Counted from the stretch's first letter, positions 1-9,574 are shown. The stretch: DNA of 64,000 bases from an uncultured Ruminococcus sp. (GCF_946415235.1 NZ_CAMKRR010000002.1:59661-123660); one strand, 5' to 3'. Program-made: numbers and translations. Notes: generated from the sequence alone by a model not told the origin.

Positions 1-2
1 AC

Positions 3-1208
3 GGTATAGCTCACGACGGTGAGGAACACCTTGATGACTGCATACTTACAGTGTTCCGCGCTCCTCACAGCTACACGGGTGAGGATATTGCGGAGCTGTC
101 ATGTCACGGAGGTCTGTACGTCACAAGAAAAGTACTGAGAGCAGCTCTTGCCAACGGAGCTGTAAACGCCGAAGCGGGCGAGTTCACAAAGAGAGCTTAC
201 CTCAACGGCAAGCTTGACCTGACACAGGCAGAAGCTGTAATGGATATTATTTCCGCAAAGGGCGAGCGTGAGCTGAAAATGGCTGAAAGTCTCCGCGAGG
301 GTGCGGCTTTCAGAAAGGCGAAAAAATGCTCGGACAAGCTGCTGAAGATACTCGGTGACCTTGCTGCGTGGGCGGATTATCCCGAGGAGGATATCCCCGA
401 GGTGCGCCCCGAGGTTTTATCCGAGGAGCTGAAAAGTGTTCGTGATGATCTGAGCTCCCTCATAAAGAATTATGACAGCGGCCGTATTCTGCGGGAGGGC
501 GTGGCTACTGCCATTATCGGCCGTCCGAATGTGGGAAAGTCCACACTTTTCAATTGCCTCAGCGGCTGCGAAAGGAGCATCGTTACCGAGATCGCAGGTA
601 CGACGAGGGATATAATCGAGGAGTCGGTGCGTATCGGCGACATCACACTGAGGCTCTCTGACACGGCGGGTATCCACGAGACCGATGATGTTATCGAGGG
701 TATCGGAGTTGAAATGGCTGAGAAAATGATCTCAAAGTCGGAGCTCGTAATCGCAGTTTTTGACGGAAGTTGTCCACTCACGGAGGACGATCTGTATTTA
801 ATTAATAAAATAAACAAAAGCAATACTGTTGCCGTAATTAATAAAAATGATATTGAACAGTTCCTTGACACTTCCCTGCTTGAGCAAAAAATACAACATA
901 TTGTATATCTTTCTGCCAAGGAAAATACGGGTGTGAATGATCTTTACGATAAAATTCAGACCATTTTCAAGCTCAATGAAGCTGATTTTGATACTGCAAC
1001 AGCTGCAAACGAACGTCAGAAAAAGTGTATAGACAAGGCACTGGAAGGTATTGAAAGTGCTATTTCATCACTTGAAATCGGTGAAATGCTCGATGCTGTG
1101 AATATTCTTGTTGACGAAGCTGAGCAGTCGCTGCTTATGCTTACAGGTGAAAAAGTCACGGATGTTGTTGTTGATGAAGTTTTTTCACGCTTTTGTGTAG
1201 GAAAGTAA
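3..1208 (+). CDS. mnmE: tRNA modification GTPase MnmE (5'-truncated by the window edge)
   Basis: With MnmG, MnmE installs the carboxymethylaminomethyl group on U34 of certain tRNAs. The frame is open from base 3, so the N-terminus lies outside the window. Visible parts are the end of the folate-binding domain, the helical domain, and an inserted Ras-like G domain with P-loop GRPNVGKST, GTTRD switch, DTAG and an NKND specificity motif. It ends in FCVGK, where the Cys-X-Gly-Lys tail is the family's catalytic C-terminus. mnmG follows after 33 bases that hold a parS site. Identification is secure. Confidence 0.97.
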   Translation, partial: GIAHDGEEHLDDCILTVFRAPHSYTGEDIAELSCHGGLYVTRKVLRAALANGAVNAEAGEFTKRAYLNGKLDLTQAEAVMDIISAKGERELKMAESLREGAAFRKAKKCSDKLLKILGDLAAWADYPEEDIPEVRPEVLSEELKSVRDDLSSLIKNYDSGRILREGVATAIIGRPNVGKSTLFNCLSGCERSIVTEIAGTTRDIIEESVRIGDITLRLSDTAGIHETDDVIEGIGVEMAEKMISKSELVIAVFDGSCPLTEDDLYLINKINKSNTVAVINKNDIEQFLDTSLLEQKIQHIVYLSAKENTGVNDLYDKIQTIFKLNEADFDTATAANERQKKCIDKALEGIESAISSLEIGEMLDAVNILVDEAEQSLLMLTGEKVTDVVVDEVFSRFCVGK

Positions 1209-1224
1209 TGTTTCATGTGAAACA
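1209..1224. promoter_or_regulatory. parS site (ParB/Spo0J binding)
   Basis: TGTTTCATGTGAAACA differs from the Bacillus parS consensus TGTTTCACGTGAAACA at one central base. It begins right after the mnmE stop codon and lies about 20 bases before mnmG. The parA/parB genes downstream support the assignment. Confidence 0.88.
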
Positions 1225-1241
1225 ATGAAGGAGGGATATTT

Positions 1242-3131
1242 TTGAATTACGAAATGGGTGAATTTGATGTGGCAGTTGTCGGCGCCGGTCACGCGGGAGT
1301 TGAAGCAGCTCTTGCAGCTGCAAGGCTCGGCTGCAAAACTGTCATGTTCACCATATCACTGGATCAGATCGCAAATATGCCCTGCAACCCCTCAATCGGC
1401 GGAACTGCAAAGGGTCATTTGGTGCGTGAAATAGACGCTTTAGGTGGAGAAATGGGAAAAGCTGCGGATAAATGCTTCATACAGAGCAGAATGCTCAACC
1501 GCGGAAAAGGTCCTGCTGTCCACAGTCTGAGAGTTCAGGCGGACAGAGTTGAGTACCATAAGTACATGAAAAATGTCTGCGAAAAACAGAAAAATCTGTT
1601 TGTAAAGCAGGCAGAAATATCAGATGTAATAGTAGAAAATCAGAGGATCACAGGTGTCAGGACTAAACTCGGTGCTGAGTATAAAGTAAAAGCTGTCATA
1701 ATTGCCACGGGAACTTACCTAAAAGGCAAGATACATATTGGTGAGGTTTCATATGAAAGCGGACCCGATTCAGCTCTCCCAAGCAATCTTCTTTCAAAAA
1801 GTCTTATTGACAGCGGTGTGGAGCTCCGCAGATTCAAGACAGGAACACCCTGCCGTGTCAACAAAAGAAGTATTAATTTTGATATAATGGAAAGACAGGA
1901 CGGCGACGAAAAAATCGTCCCCTTCTCATTTGAGACTGATCCAGAGAAGCTTGATAATAAAGTAAGCTGTTATGTGACATATACCAACAGTAAAACTCAT
2001 GAAGTGATACTCGCAAACCTTGACAGATCACCCTTATACTCAGGCAGAATAGAAGGAGTAGGACCGAGGTACTGTCCGTCAATTGAGGACAAGATAGTCA
2101 GGTTTTCAGATAAACCCCGACATCAGCTCTTTGTAGAGCCTATGGGAATGAGCACAGAAGAGTACTATTTGCAGGGAATGTCGTCATCGCTGCCCGAGGA
2201 CGTACAGCTTGCATTTCTCAGGACAATAGACGGACTTGAGGACGTAGAGATAATGAGACCTGCATACGCCATAGAGTATGACTGCTGCAATCCGAATCAG
2301 CTGCTCCCTACCCTTGAATTCAAGAACGTGGAGGGACTTTACGGCGCAGGACAGTTCAACGGAAGCTCAGGCTATGAGGAGGCGGCGGCGCAGGGAATAG
2401 TCGCGGGCATTAATGCTGCACTTAAAATAAAAGGAAAAGAGCCGATGATTCTTGACCGCGCGAGCTCCTATATAGGTACTTTGGTGGACGATCTCGTTAC
2501 CAAGGGCTGTTCAGACCCCTACAGAATGATGACCTCACGAAGCGAGTACAGGCTTATTCTGCGGCAGGATAACGCCGATCAAAGGCTTACTCCCATTGGT
2601 CACAGGCTCGGGCTTATCTCTCAGGAGCGCTTCGATGCGCTTCTTGAAAAGGAAAGGCTTACCGCAGAGGAGATTCAAAGAGTTTCAAAGCTCAATATAT
2701 CGCCATCTGAGGAGCTTAATGAGTTCCTTGAGTCAAAAGGAACTTCCCCTCTTGCTACGGGCTGCAAGATGTCCGATCTTATCAGGCGTCCGCAGATTTA
2801 CTACAATGATCTTGCGGAATTTGACGGGGAAAGACCTGATCTGCCCGCAGATGTTGCGGAACAGGTAGAGCTTCAGATAAAGTATGAGGGCTACATCCAG
2901 AAGCAGCTCCAGCAGATTGAGCAAATGCGAAAAATGGAGTCAAAAAAGCTTCCGAAGGACCTCGATTACAGCATGATCTACGGTCTGAGGCTTGAGGCCG
3001 CTGAAAAACTGAACAAGATAAAGCCACTTTCAATCGGTCAGGCTTCGCGTATTTCAGGAGTTTCCCCTGCCGATGTTTCAATGCTTGCGGTGTGGCTCAT
3101 GCACGAGAAGGGAGAAAACGATGCTTCCTGA
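1242..3131 (+). CDS. mnmG: tRNA uridine-5-carboxymethylaminomethyl modification enzyme MnmG (GidA)
   Basis: FAD-dependent partner of MnmE in wobble-uridine modification. The dinucleotide-binding loop VGAGHAG is at residues 13-19, followed by the family's NPSIGG and ATGTYLKG regions, and the 629-aa length is typical. The TTG start at 1242 is preferred because GGAGGG sits 6 bases upstream. An in-frame ATG at 1254 would have an over-long spacing. Its 3' end overlaps rsmG by 11 bases, implying translational coupling. Confidence 0.97.
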   Translation: MNYEMGEFDVAVVGAGHAGVEAALAAARLGCKTVMFTISLDQIANMPCNPSIGGTAKGHLVREIDALGGEMGKAADKCFIQSRMLNRGKGPAVHSLRVQADRVEYHKYMKNVCEKQKNLFVKQAEISDVIVENQRITGVRTKLGAEYKVKAVIIATGTYLKGKIHIGEVSYESGPDSALPSNLLSKSLIDSGVELRRFKTGTPCRVNKRSINFDIMERQDGDEKIVPFSFETDPEKLDNKVSCYVTYTNSKTHEVILANLDRSPLYSGRIEGVGPRYCPSIEDKIVRFSDKPRHQLFVEPMGMSTEEYYLQGMSSSLPEDVQLAFLRTIDGLEDVEIMRPAYAIEYDCCNPNQLLPTLEFKNVEGLYGAGQFNGSSGYEEAAAQGIVAGINAALKIKGKEPMILDRASSYIGTLVDDLVTKGCSDPYRMMTSRSEYRLILRQDNADQRLTPIGHRLGLISQERFDALLEKERLTAEEIQRVSKLNISPSEELNEFLESKGTSPLATGCKMSDLIRRPQIYYNDLAEFDGERPDLPADVAEQVELQIKYEGYIQKQLQQIEQMRKMESKKLPKDLDYSMIYGLRLEAAEKLNKIKPLSIGQASRISGVSPADVSMLAVWLMHEKGENDAS

Positions 3132-3825
3132 TCTTGATTATTGCAGAAATGAATTTAAGTCCGTCGGGTTTGAGCTTTCACGTGAGCTTTATGAGAAGCT
3201 GGATATTTACGCGGATTTTCTCGTTGAGTACAATGAAAAAGTCAATCTTACGGCAATTACAGACCCTTCCGAAATACTGAAAAAGCATTTTATTGACAGT
3301 ATCGCTCTTTCAAAATACGTTGCAATTTCCGATAATTCGTCAATTATTGACGTCGGAACAGGTGCGGGCTTTCCGTCCGTTCCCCTTAAGCTTTTCAGAC
3401 CTGATATAAAGCTCACCCTGCTTGATAGTCTTAATAAGCGTGTGGAGTTCCTTCGTCAGCTCTGCGAAAAGCTTGGTATCGAAGCGGAGTTCATTCACGG
3501 ACGCGCCGAGGACTTTTCAAAACTCTCTGAGTACAGGGAAAAATACGACTTCTCATGTGCCCGTGCAGTTGCTAATCTCTCACTTCTCAGCGAGTTCTGC
3601 ATACCTTTTGTAAAAGTCGGCGGCAGCTTCATATCTATGAAAGGACCGACTGAGGATATATCCGAGGGCGAGAAAGCTGTAAAGCTCCTTGGCGGTGAGA
3701 TCTCTGATATTGCAGAATATGACCTTTTCGGCGAGCAGCGCAGGATAATAATTGTAAAGAAAATATCGCAGACTCCGCCAAAATATCCGCGAAATAGCAG
3801 TCAGATCAAGAAGAAACAGCTCTGA
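3121..3825 (+). CDS. rsmG: 16S rRNA (guanine-N7) methyltransferase RsmG (GidB)
   Basis: SAM-dependent methyltransferase for G527 (E. coli numbering) of 16S rRNA. The SAM-binding motif [13 protein letters not shown] is clear. An ATG at 3121 preceded by AGGGAGAA gives the normal ~234-aa protein starting MLPDLDY. The frame is open further upstream, but that start would sit deep inside mnmG. A strong terminator follows, ending the mnmE-mnmG-rsmG unit. Confidence 0.95.
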   Translation: MLPDLDYCRNEFKSVGFELSRELYEKLDIYADFLVEYNEKVNLTAITDPSEILKKHFIDSIALSKYVAISDNSSIIDVGTGAGFPSVPLKLFRPDIKLTLLDSLNKRVEFLRQLCEKLGIEAEFIHGRAEDFSKLSEYREKYDFSCARAVANLSLLSEFCIPFVKVGGSFISMKGPTEDISEGEKAVKLLGGEISDIAEYDLFGEQRRIIIVKKISQTPPKYPRNSSQIKKKQL

Positions 3826-3847
3826 CCGTTTTGAAAATTGTCACAAG

Positions 3848-3883
3848 ATCCGTCGTTTTAGCGATAAACGGCGGATTTTTTTT
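3848..3883 (+). terminator. Rho-independent terminator after rsmG
   Basis: Eleven-base-pair stem ATCCGTCGTTT / AAACGGCGGAT (one G-T pair) followed by seven T's, 22 bases past the rsmG stop. Confidence 0.9.
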
Positions 3884-3944
3884 ATGGAAAATATTTCCGA
3901 CAGGTGTTAAAATTAAACTATCAACTTGATCGGAGGTCACAAAC

Positions 3945-4760
3945 ATGGCAGGATTTTTAAATTTTACCAAGGAACGCCTTGTAAACAAGGTCGTAGAAAT
4001 ATCAACAGATGACATAATATCGAACCCAAATCAGCCCCGCTCGGACTTTTCGGAGGATATATCTCAGCTTGCAGACTCTATCGCACAGAACGGCATATTG
4101 CAGCCAATATCAGTCCGTAGAAAGGGCTCGAAGTATGAGCTAATTGCGGGAGAGCGACGACTTAGAGCGGCTAAGCTATGCGGTTTTCCGGTAGTTCCCT
4201 GCATAGTTCACGAAGTCAGCGACAGACATTCGGCAGTTCTTGCACTTGTGGAGAATATCCAGCGGCAGGATCTTTCTTTCTTCGATGAAGCATCTGCTAT
4301 CGAGAAGCTCATAACTCTTTACGGTATGACGCAGGAGGACGCGGCTTCAAAGCTCGGAAGAGCTCAGAGTACAATTGCGAATAAGCTCAGATTGCTCCGT
4401 CTGACCGAAAAGGAAAGAGCTCTTATCACTCAGTACGGACTTACTGAACGTCACGCAAGGGCGCTCCTGCGCCTCGGAAGTGCCGAGGACAGGCTTTTTA
4501 TACTTGATAAGATCATTAAATGTGATCTTAATGTTGAGCGCTCGGAGAAGCTCATCGACGAGTTCATCGGCAGCAAAAGAGATAAGGTAAGTTATAAAAA
4601 ACGCTCAGTTGTGTTTCAGAATGTGAAGCTTTTTGTAAACACTATTAATAAAGCAATAGAGACCATGCAGGCTGCTGGGATCTCTGCGGACTCACGAAAG
4701 ATACAGAATGAAGATTATATTGAATACCGTGTAAGGATACCAATTCAGAAAAAGACCTGA
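3945..4760 (+). CDS. noc: Noc-like nucleoid occlusion protein (ParB family)
   Basis: A 271-aa ParB/Spo0J-family DNA-binding protein: N-terminal CTPase domain with GERRLRAAK and ENIQRQDLS motifs, then an HTH segment GRAQSTIANKLRLL and ERHARALLRL. This HTH and the position directly before parA fit Noc, the Firmicute ParB paralogue that blocks division over DNA. The short amphipathic N-terminus (MAGFLNF) could be the membrane-targeting helix known for Noc; that is inference. An RBS GGAGG lies 9 bases before the ATG. No classical Noc-binding palindrome was seen nearby. Confidence 0.85.
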   Translation: MAGFLNFTKERLVNKVVEISTDDIISNPNQPRSDFSEDISQLADSIAQNGILQPISVRRKGSKYELIAGERRLRAAKLCGFPVVPCIVHEVSDRHSAVLALVENIQRQDLSFFDEASAIEKLITLYGMTQEDAASKLGRAQSTIANKLRLLRLTEKERALITQYGLTERHARALLRLGSAEDRLFILDKIIKCDLNVERSEKLIDEFIGSKRDKVSYKKRSVVFQNVKLFVNTINKAIETMQAAGISADSRKIQNEDYIEYRVRIPIQKKT

Positions 4761-4766
4761 CACAAT

Positions 4767-4782
4767 TGTTTCACATGAAACA
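4767..4782. promoter_or_regulatory. parS site overlapping the noc terminator
   Basis: TGTTTCACATGAAACA is the reverse complement of the site at 1209 and one base from the parS consensus. Its right part forms the 5' arm of the terminator stem at 4772-4799. Confidence 0.88.
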
Positions 4783-4806
4783 TTTTTATGTTTCATGTGT
4801 TTTTTT
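4772..4806 (+). terminator. Rho-independent terminator after noc, made of parS sequence
   Basis: Perfect 12-bp stem CACATGAAACAT / ATGTTTCATGTG with a TTTT loop, followed by seven T's. The 3' arm is a partial third parS copy. Confidence 0.9.
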
Positions 4807-4815
4807 ATTGCAGAA

Positions 4816-4831
4816 TGTTTCATGTGAAACA
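4816..4831. promoter_or_regulatory. parS site upstream of parA
   Basis: TGTTTCATGTGAAACA, identical to the site at 1209. It lies 28 bases upstream of the parA -35 box, so ParB bound here could affect parAB transcription. Confidence 0.88.
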
Positions 4832-4858
4832 AATTTTGAAAAAAATCTCGGATAAATA

Positions 4859-4887
4859 TTTACAATACCCTTTAAAAGTGCTATAAT
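4859..4887 (+). promoter_or_regulatory. sigma-A promoter of parA-parB
   Basis: TTTACA, 17-base spacer, TATAAT; the parA ATG is 30 bases past the -10. Confidence 0.85.
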
Positions 4888-4917
4888 AGTATAAGTAAAT
4901 CTTGAAAGGAAGATAAT

Positions 4918-5745
4918 ATGGGCAAGATAATCGCTGTTGCCAACCAGAAAGGTGGCGTAGGAAAAACAACAACCGTCATAAACATCGCAGCATATCTCGG
5001 TTCACGGGACTTCAAGATACTCTGTGTGGACGTCGATCCTCAGGGAAACACGACAACGGGCTTCGGTATCAAGAAAAAGTCCGTGAGCGTTTCCGCATAT
5101 GACGTTATCACAGGCAAGGCTCGTGTACAGGAGGCTATTCTCACAACAGAGTTTGAGAATGTTTCAATAGTCCCTGCTACGGAAGCTCTTGCAGGCTGCG
5201 AGATCGAGCTCGTTGAGTTTGAGAACAGAGTCAACAGACTAAAAATGCAGCTGCTTACCTGCAAGGACGACTATGATTACATATTCATTGACTGTCCGCC
5301 TGCGCTCGGTACCATAACTATCAACGGACTTGTTGCCTGCGACAGTATCATCGTGCCCATGCTTGCGGAGTTCTATGCTCTTGAGGGACTTTCACAGCTT
5401 GTGAATACTATAAAAATAGTTAAAAATAATTATAATCCCGCACTTGAGATAGAGGGCATACTCTTCACGATGTTCGATGGCAGACTTAACCTTGCAAATG
5501 ACGTTGTTGCAGAGGTGGAGAAGTACTTCCCGAACAAGCTGTTCAAGACAAGGATACCGAGAAATGTACGTATATCAGAAGCTCCCAGCCACGGAAAGCC
5601 TGTAATGTACTACGACAAGGGCTCAAAGGGTGCGGAGTCTTACGAGCTCGTTTGTCATGAGATACTTGGTGAACCGCTGGAGCTCCCGAAAAAGAAAAAG
5701 ATATTTTCTTTCAAAAAAAACAGGAAAGGAAAACGTTCGTCTTGA
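4918..5745 (+). CDS. parA: ParA/Soj chromosome partitioning ATPase
   Basis: Walker-type ATPase that works with ParB-parS complexes in origin segregation. The deviant Walker A KGGVGKTTT is at residues 10-18, DVDPQGN follows as the A' motif, and FIDCPPALG is the Walker B region. The 275-aa length includes a Lys-rich tail. An RBS GAAAGGAAG precedes the ATG, and parB follows after 17 bases in one transcription unit from the promoter at 4859-4887. Confidence 0.96.
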   Translation: MGKIIAVANQKGGVGKTTTVINIAAYLGSRDFKILCVDVDPQGNTTTGFGIKKKSVSVSAYDVITGKARVQEAILTTEFENVSIVPATEALAGCEIELVEFENRVNRLKMQLLTCKDDYDYIFIDCPPALGTITINGLVACDSIIVPMLAEFYALEGLSQLVNTIKIVKNNYNPALEIEGILFTMFDGRLNLANDVVAEVEKYFPNKLFKTRIPRNVRISEAPSHGKPVMYYDKGSKGAESYELVCHEILGEPLELPKKKKIFSFKKNRKGKRSS

Positions 5746-5762
5746 CGAATGAGGATTGAAAT

Positions 5763-6617
5763 ATGGCAAAAGGTGGTTTGGGCTTAGGCCTTGACACGCT
5801 GTTCATTGACAATGCCAATGAGGTACAGGTTAAAAAGACGCTCCGTACCGCTGAGTTAGAGCCTAACAGGGATCAGCCCCGTAAAGCGTTCAGCGACGAA
5901 GCGATAACAGCTCTTGCGGACTCAATACGCGAGCACGGTATGCTTCAGCCTATACTTGTTCGTCCGATCAGTTCGGGCGGCTATCAGATAGTAGCGGGCG
6001 AAAGAAGATGGAGAGCTGCAAGAATGGCGGGGCTTGATGAAGTACCTGTCACAATTCGTGAGCTCAGCGATCTTGAAACAATGCAGATCGCAATTATTGA
6101 GAACTTGCAGCGTGAAAATCTCAATCCCATTGAAGAAGCCGCAGGCTACAATGATCTTATCGAAAAATTCGGTATGACGCAGGAAAAAGTGGCAAAAATG
6201 GTGGGACGCTCCCGTTCGGCAGTTGCCAACGCCGTGAGGATACTTTCACTTCCGGACAGAGTGTTGAAAATGGTGGAGAACGGCGAGCTTTCCGCAGGAC
6301 ACGCAAGGGCTCTGCTGGGCTTTGAAGATGAGGAAATGCTCATTGCAACGGCTCTGAGAGCTGCCGACGGAGGACTGACTGTACGTCAGGTGGAAAAGGC
6401 TGCACAGAAGTCAGCGGAACATTCCGAGGAAGCATCTGCTGCAAAGTCAAACAGGAAAATTGATAATTATTTTAAGGAAATGGAACTCTCGCTCAATGAG
6501 CGCCTCGGCAGAAAGGTCAAGGTGGATTACGGCAAGAACAAGGGCGCTCTGATACTTGAATTCTATGATAAAAACGACCTCGCCGCACTGGCTGAAAAGC
6601 TTGCAAAAGAGGACTAA
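5763..6617 (+). CDS. parB: ParB/Spo0J chromosome partitioning protein
   Basis: ParB CTPase-clamp protein that loads at parS. It has the standard N-terminal MAKGGLGLGLDTLF, the GERRWRAARMAG and IENLQRENLNPIEEA boxes, the HTH VGRSRSAVANAVRIL and a C-terminal dimerisation domain. It is the closer match to canonical Spo0J, whereas the gene at 3945 is Noc-like. serS follows after 11 bases and may be co-transcribed. Confidence 0.96.
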   Translation: MAKGGLGLGLDTLFIDNANEVQVKKTLRTAELEPNRDQPRKAFSDEAITALADSIREHGMLQPILVRPISSGGYQIVAGERRWRAARMAGLDEVPVTIRELSDLETMQIAIIENLQRENLNPIEEAAGYNDLIEKFGMTQEKVAKMVGRSRSAVANAVRILSLPDRVLKMVENGELSAGHARALLGFEDEEMLIATALRAADGGLTVRQVEKAAQKSAEHSEEASAAKSNRKIDNYFKEMELSLNERLGRKVKVDYGKNKGALILEFYDKNDLAALAEKLAKED

Positions 6618-6628
6618 GGAGAATAAAT

Positions 6629-7921
6629 ATGATTGACATTAAGCTTATAAGAACAAATCCCGAACTCGTAAAGGAAAACATCAAAAAGAAGTTCCAGAAC
6701 GACAAGCTGGAGCTCGTTGACAAGGTAGCCGAGCTGGACAAGCAGTACAGAGAGACCAAGCTCGCCTGTGACAATCTCAGAAATACCCGTAATGTAAAGA
6801 GTAAAGAAATAGGCGGTCTCATGAAGAACGGTCAGAAGGAAGAGGCCGAAAAGATAAAGGCTGAGGTATCGGCAATGGGCAAGGAGCTCGAAGAAAAGGA
6901 GCAGCTCGAGATAAAGCTCGAAGCCGATATCCGCGAGATCATGCTCGTTATCCCGAATATCATCGACGAGACAGTTCCTATAGGAAAGGACGATACGGAG
7001 AACGTAGAGGTTGAGCGCTTCGGAGAGCCTGCTGTTCCTGCATTTGAAGTTCCTTACCACGTTGACATCATGGAGAGAGTAAACGGTATCGACATCGACA
7101 GCGCACGTAAGACGAGCGGCAACGGCTTCTACTATCTTTGCGGCGATATCGCACAGCTCCAGAGCTGCATACTCTCATACGCAAGAGACTTTATGATAGA
7201 CAAGGGCTTTACTTACTATATCCCGCCTTTCATGATAAGAAGCAATGTTGTAACAGGCGTTATGAGCTTCGCTGAGATGGAAGGCATGATGTACAAGATA
7301 GAGGGCGAGGATCTTTACCTTATCGGTACCTCCGAGCACTCCATGATAGGCAAGTTCATTGATACTATAGTTCCCGAGGAGGAGCTCCCGAAGACTCTCA
7401 CAAGCTATTCTCCCTGCTTCCGCAAGGAGGTCGGAGCTCACGGTATCGAGGAGCGCGGCGTATACCGCATACACCAGTTTGAAAAGCAGGAAATGGTCGT
7501 TGTATGTAAGCCCGAGGAGTCTATGGACTGGTTCCACAAGCTCTACAGCTATACAGTTGAGTTCTTCCGCACACTTGATATACCTGTACGTACTCTTGAG
7601 TGCTGCTCGGGAGACCTTGCAGACCTTAAGGTAAAGTCTATCGACGTTGAGGCGTGGTCGCCCCGTCAGAAGAAGTACTTCGAGGTAGGAAGCTGTTCAA
7701 ATCTCGGCGACGCGCAGGCAAGACGTCTCGGCATCAGAGTAAAGGCTGAGGACGGCAGCAAGTACTTTGCACATACACTTAACAATACAGTTGTTGCTCC
7801 TCCGAGAATGCTCATCGCATTCCTTGAGAACAACCTCAACGAGGATGGTTCTATCCGTATACCAAAGGCACTCCAGCCCTATATGCGTAAGGATATCATT
7901 AAAGTTCCTGAGAAGAAGTAA
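6629..7921 (+). CDS. serS: seryl-tRNA synthetase
   Basis: Class II aminoacyl-tRNA synthetase charging tRNA-Ser. It has an N-terminal coiled-coil arm (residues ~30-100) and then the catalytic core, with motif 2 around EERGVYRIHQFEKQEM and a motif 3 region near the C-terminus. The length of 430 aa is usual. The RBS AGGAG is 7 bases before the ATG. A terminator follows directly. Confidence 0.97.
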   Translation: MIDIKLIRTNPELVKENIKKKFQNDKLELVDKVAELDKQYRETKLACDNLRNTRNVKSKEIGGLMKNGQKEEAEKIKAEVSAMGKELEEKEQLEIKLEADIREIMLVIPNIIDETVPIGKDDTENVEVERFGEPAVPAFEVPYHVDIMERVNGIDIDSARKTSGNGFYYLCGDIAQLQSCILSYARDFMIDKGFTYYIPPFMIRSNVVTGVMSFAEMEGMMYKIEGEDLYLIGTSEHSMIGKFIDTIVPEEELPKTLTSYSPCFRKEVGAHGIEERGVYRIHQFEKQEMVVVCKPEESMDWFHKLYSYTVEFFRTLDIPVRTLECCSGDLADLKVKSIDVEAWSPRQKKYFEVGSCSNLGDAQARRLGIRVKAEDGSKYFAHTLNNTVVAPPRMLIAFLENNLNEDGSIRIPKALQPYMRKDIIKVPEKK

Positions 7922-7930
7922 GCACGATTT

Positions 7931-7963
7931 AAAGCGGTACAGTTCAAGCTGTGCCGCTTTTTT
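7931..7963 (+). terminator. Rho-independent terminator after serS
   Basis: AAAGCGGTACAG / CTGTGCCGCTTT stem (one G-T pair), 6-base loop, T run; 9 bases past the stop. Confidence 0.92.
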
Positions 7964-7975
7964 ATGTATGACGAT

Positions 7976-8069
7976 GTGTAGGGGCTGGCGTCCTCGACAG
8001 CTCGTAAATCTTCAAATGACAATATGTAGAGGACGCCGCCCTCGGCGTCCCGAGGGCGGCGTTACCTAC
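7976..8069. repeat. GC-rich palindromic intergenic element
   Basis: Begins GTAGGGGCTGGCGTCC and ends in a long hairpin (8026-8069) with arms starting GTAG and ending CTAC around a CGTC loop; the core GCCGCCCTCGG pairs with CCGAGGGCGGC. A comparable element occurs at 10208-10334, so this looks like a dispersed noncoding repeat. It could also serve as the 3' end of the small gene at 8094-8195. Confidence 0.55.
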
Positions 8070-8093
8070 AGGCTAACGGCTAATAGCTGAAGG

Positions 8094-8195
8094 CTAATTT
8101 ATATGCTCGTCGCCCCACTTTGCCGCTGTGCAGAGGCACATCGTTATAACTCCAATTGTCCCGCCGAACATTGTACCTAAAATAAAATTTATCAT
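8094..8195 (-). CDS. DUF3789-like small membrane peptide (33 aa)
   Basis: The minus-strand reading frame begins MINFILGTMFGGTIGVITM, continues CLCTAAKWGDEHIN, and stops at TAG. The pattern (short hydrophobic segment with Gly-Gly followed by a Cys-rich polar tail) matches the tiny DUF3789 family seen in Firmicutes and their mobile elements; its function is unknown. An RBS GGTGAT lies just before the ATG. It is a single predicted membrane helix with no linked partner gene visible. Confidence 0.72.
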   Translation of the reverse strand: MINFILGTMFGGTIGVITMCLCTAAKWGDEHIN

Positions 8196-8333
8196 TCTAT
8201 CACCATTTTTCATATTATTATACTGATATTATTATGTGCTTTTTATTTCTGTATAATCACTTAAAAACATGAATATTTCCACTGTAATCAGACATAATAT
8301 TAGAAAAATCTTTAAATTTGTTGCAAATGCCAC

Positions 8334-8362
8334 TTTTCATATGCTTGTTTATATGATATAAT
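8334..8362 (+). promoter_or_regulatory. promoter of the flavodiiron operon
   Basis: TTTTCA, 17 bases, TATAAT; the ATG of the flavodiiron gene is 33 bases past the -10. Confidence 0.7.
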
Positions 8363-8394
8363 AAGACCATAATTATGAAAAGAGGTAATTACCA

Positions 8395-9552
8395 ATGAAT
8401 AAGATAACTAATGACATTTACTACATCGGAGTCAACGATCATCAGGTCGACCTCTTTGAGGGACAGTATGATGTGCCCAACGGTATGGCATATAATTCAT
8501 ATATTATAGTTGATGAAAAAACAGCTGTTTTTGACACTGTTGACGGTAACTTCACAGACGAGTGGCTCGACAATATAACCGAGGTCCTTGCCGACAGAAC
8601 GCCTGATTATATCATCGTTCAGCACATGGAGCCCGACCACTCCGCAAACCTTATGAACTTCCTCAGAAAGTACCCGAATACTACAGTTGTGGGAAACGCT
8701 AAGACCTTCGGCATGATAGACAATTTCTTCGACGGGATTTCTATCGCAAACAAGCTTGAGGTCAAGGAAGGGGAGAAGCTCTCACTTGGCAAGCATGAGC
8801 TTTCATTCGTATTTGCTCCCATGGTTCACTGGCCTGAGGTAATGTTCACATACGACAGCAAAGACAAGGTGCTCTTCTCGGCTGACGCTTTCGGAAAGTT
8901 CGGAGCTCTCGACGTTGAGGAGGACTGGGCTTGCGAAGCCCGCCGTTACTATTTCGGTATCGTAGGCAAGTACGGCGTACAGGTACAGGGCGTACTCAAA
9001 AAGGCTGCCGCACTTGATATACAGACTATATGTCCTCTCCACGGACCTATCCTTAAAGAAAATCTCGGATACTATCTCGGACTTTACAACACATGGTCAA
9101 GCTACGGCGTTGAGTCGGAGGGCGTATTCATTGCCTATACATCGGTTTACGGCAATACAAAGAAGGCTGCGGAGCTTCTCAAGGAAAAGCTTGAAGCAAA
9201 GGGCTGCCCGAAGGTCGCTATTGCAGACCTTGCAAGAGAGGACATGGCAGAGTCCGTTGAGGACGCATTCCGCTACGGAAAGCTTGTTATCGCAACTACT
9301 ACCTACAATGCCGATATATTCCCGTTCATGAAGCACTTCATTCTCGACCTCACAGAGAGGAATTATCAGAACCGCACTATCGGTATCATCGAGAACGGAA
9401 GCTGGGCAGCTACAGCTGCAAAGGTAGTAAAGTCCATGTTCGAGAAGTCAAAGAACATCACATTCACAGATACCACAGTATCTGTAAAGTCAGCTGTAAA
9501 GGCAGCAAATATAGCCGAAATAGAGGCACTTGCGGACGAGCTGATGAAATAA
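8395..9552 (+). CDS. FprA-family A-type flavoprotein (flavodiiron protein)
   Basis: Soluble enzyme that reduces O2 (or NO) to water (or N2O) at a diiron site. The N-terminal metallo-beta-lactamase-like domain carries the diiron ligands in QHMEPDHSAN (His77, Glu79, Asp81, His82), MVHWPE, SADAFG and PLHGP. The C-terminal ~145 residues form a flavodoxin domain with the FMN loop YTSVYGNTKKA. At 385 aa it is the minimal class A form, so it needs an external electron donor. It heads a cluster with ferredoxin-thioredoxin reductase-like and thioredoxin genes, which suggests oxygen/redox defence in an anaerobe. Confidence 0.93.
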   Translation: MNKITNDIYYIGVNDHQVDLFEGQYDVPNGMAYNSYIIVDEKTAVFDTVDGNFTDEWLDNITEVLADRTPDYIIVQHMEPDHSANLMNFLRKYPNTTVVGNAKTFGMIDNFFDGISIANKLEVKEGEKLSLGKHELSFVFAPMVHWPEVMFTYDSKDKVLFSADAFGKFGALDVEEDWACEARRYYFGIVGKYGVQVQGVLKKAAALDIQTICPLHGPILKENLGYYLGLYNTWSSYGVESEGVFIAYTSVYGNTKKAAELLKEKLEAKGCPKVAIADLAREDMAESVEDAFRYGKLVIATTTYNADIFPFMKHFILDLTERNYQNRTIGIIENGSWAATAAKVVKSMFEKSKNITFTDTTVSVKSAVKAANIAEIEALADELMK

Positions 9553-9574
9553 AATATTCAAGGAGGGACTGAAT

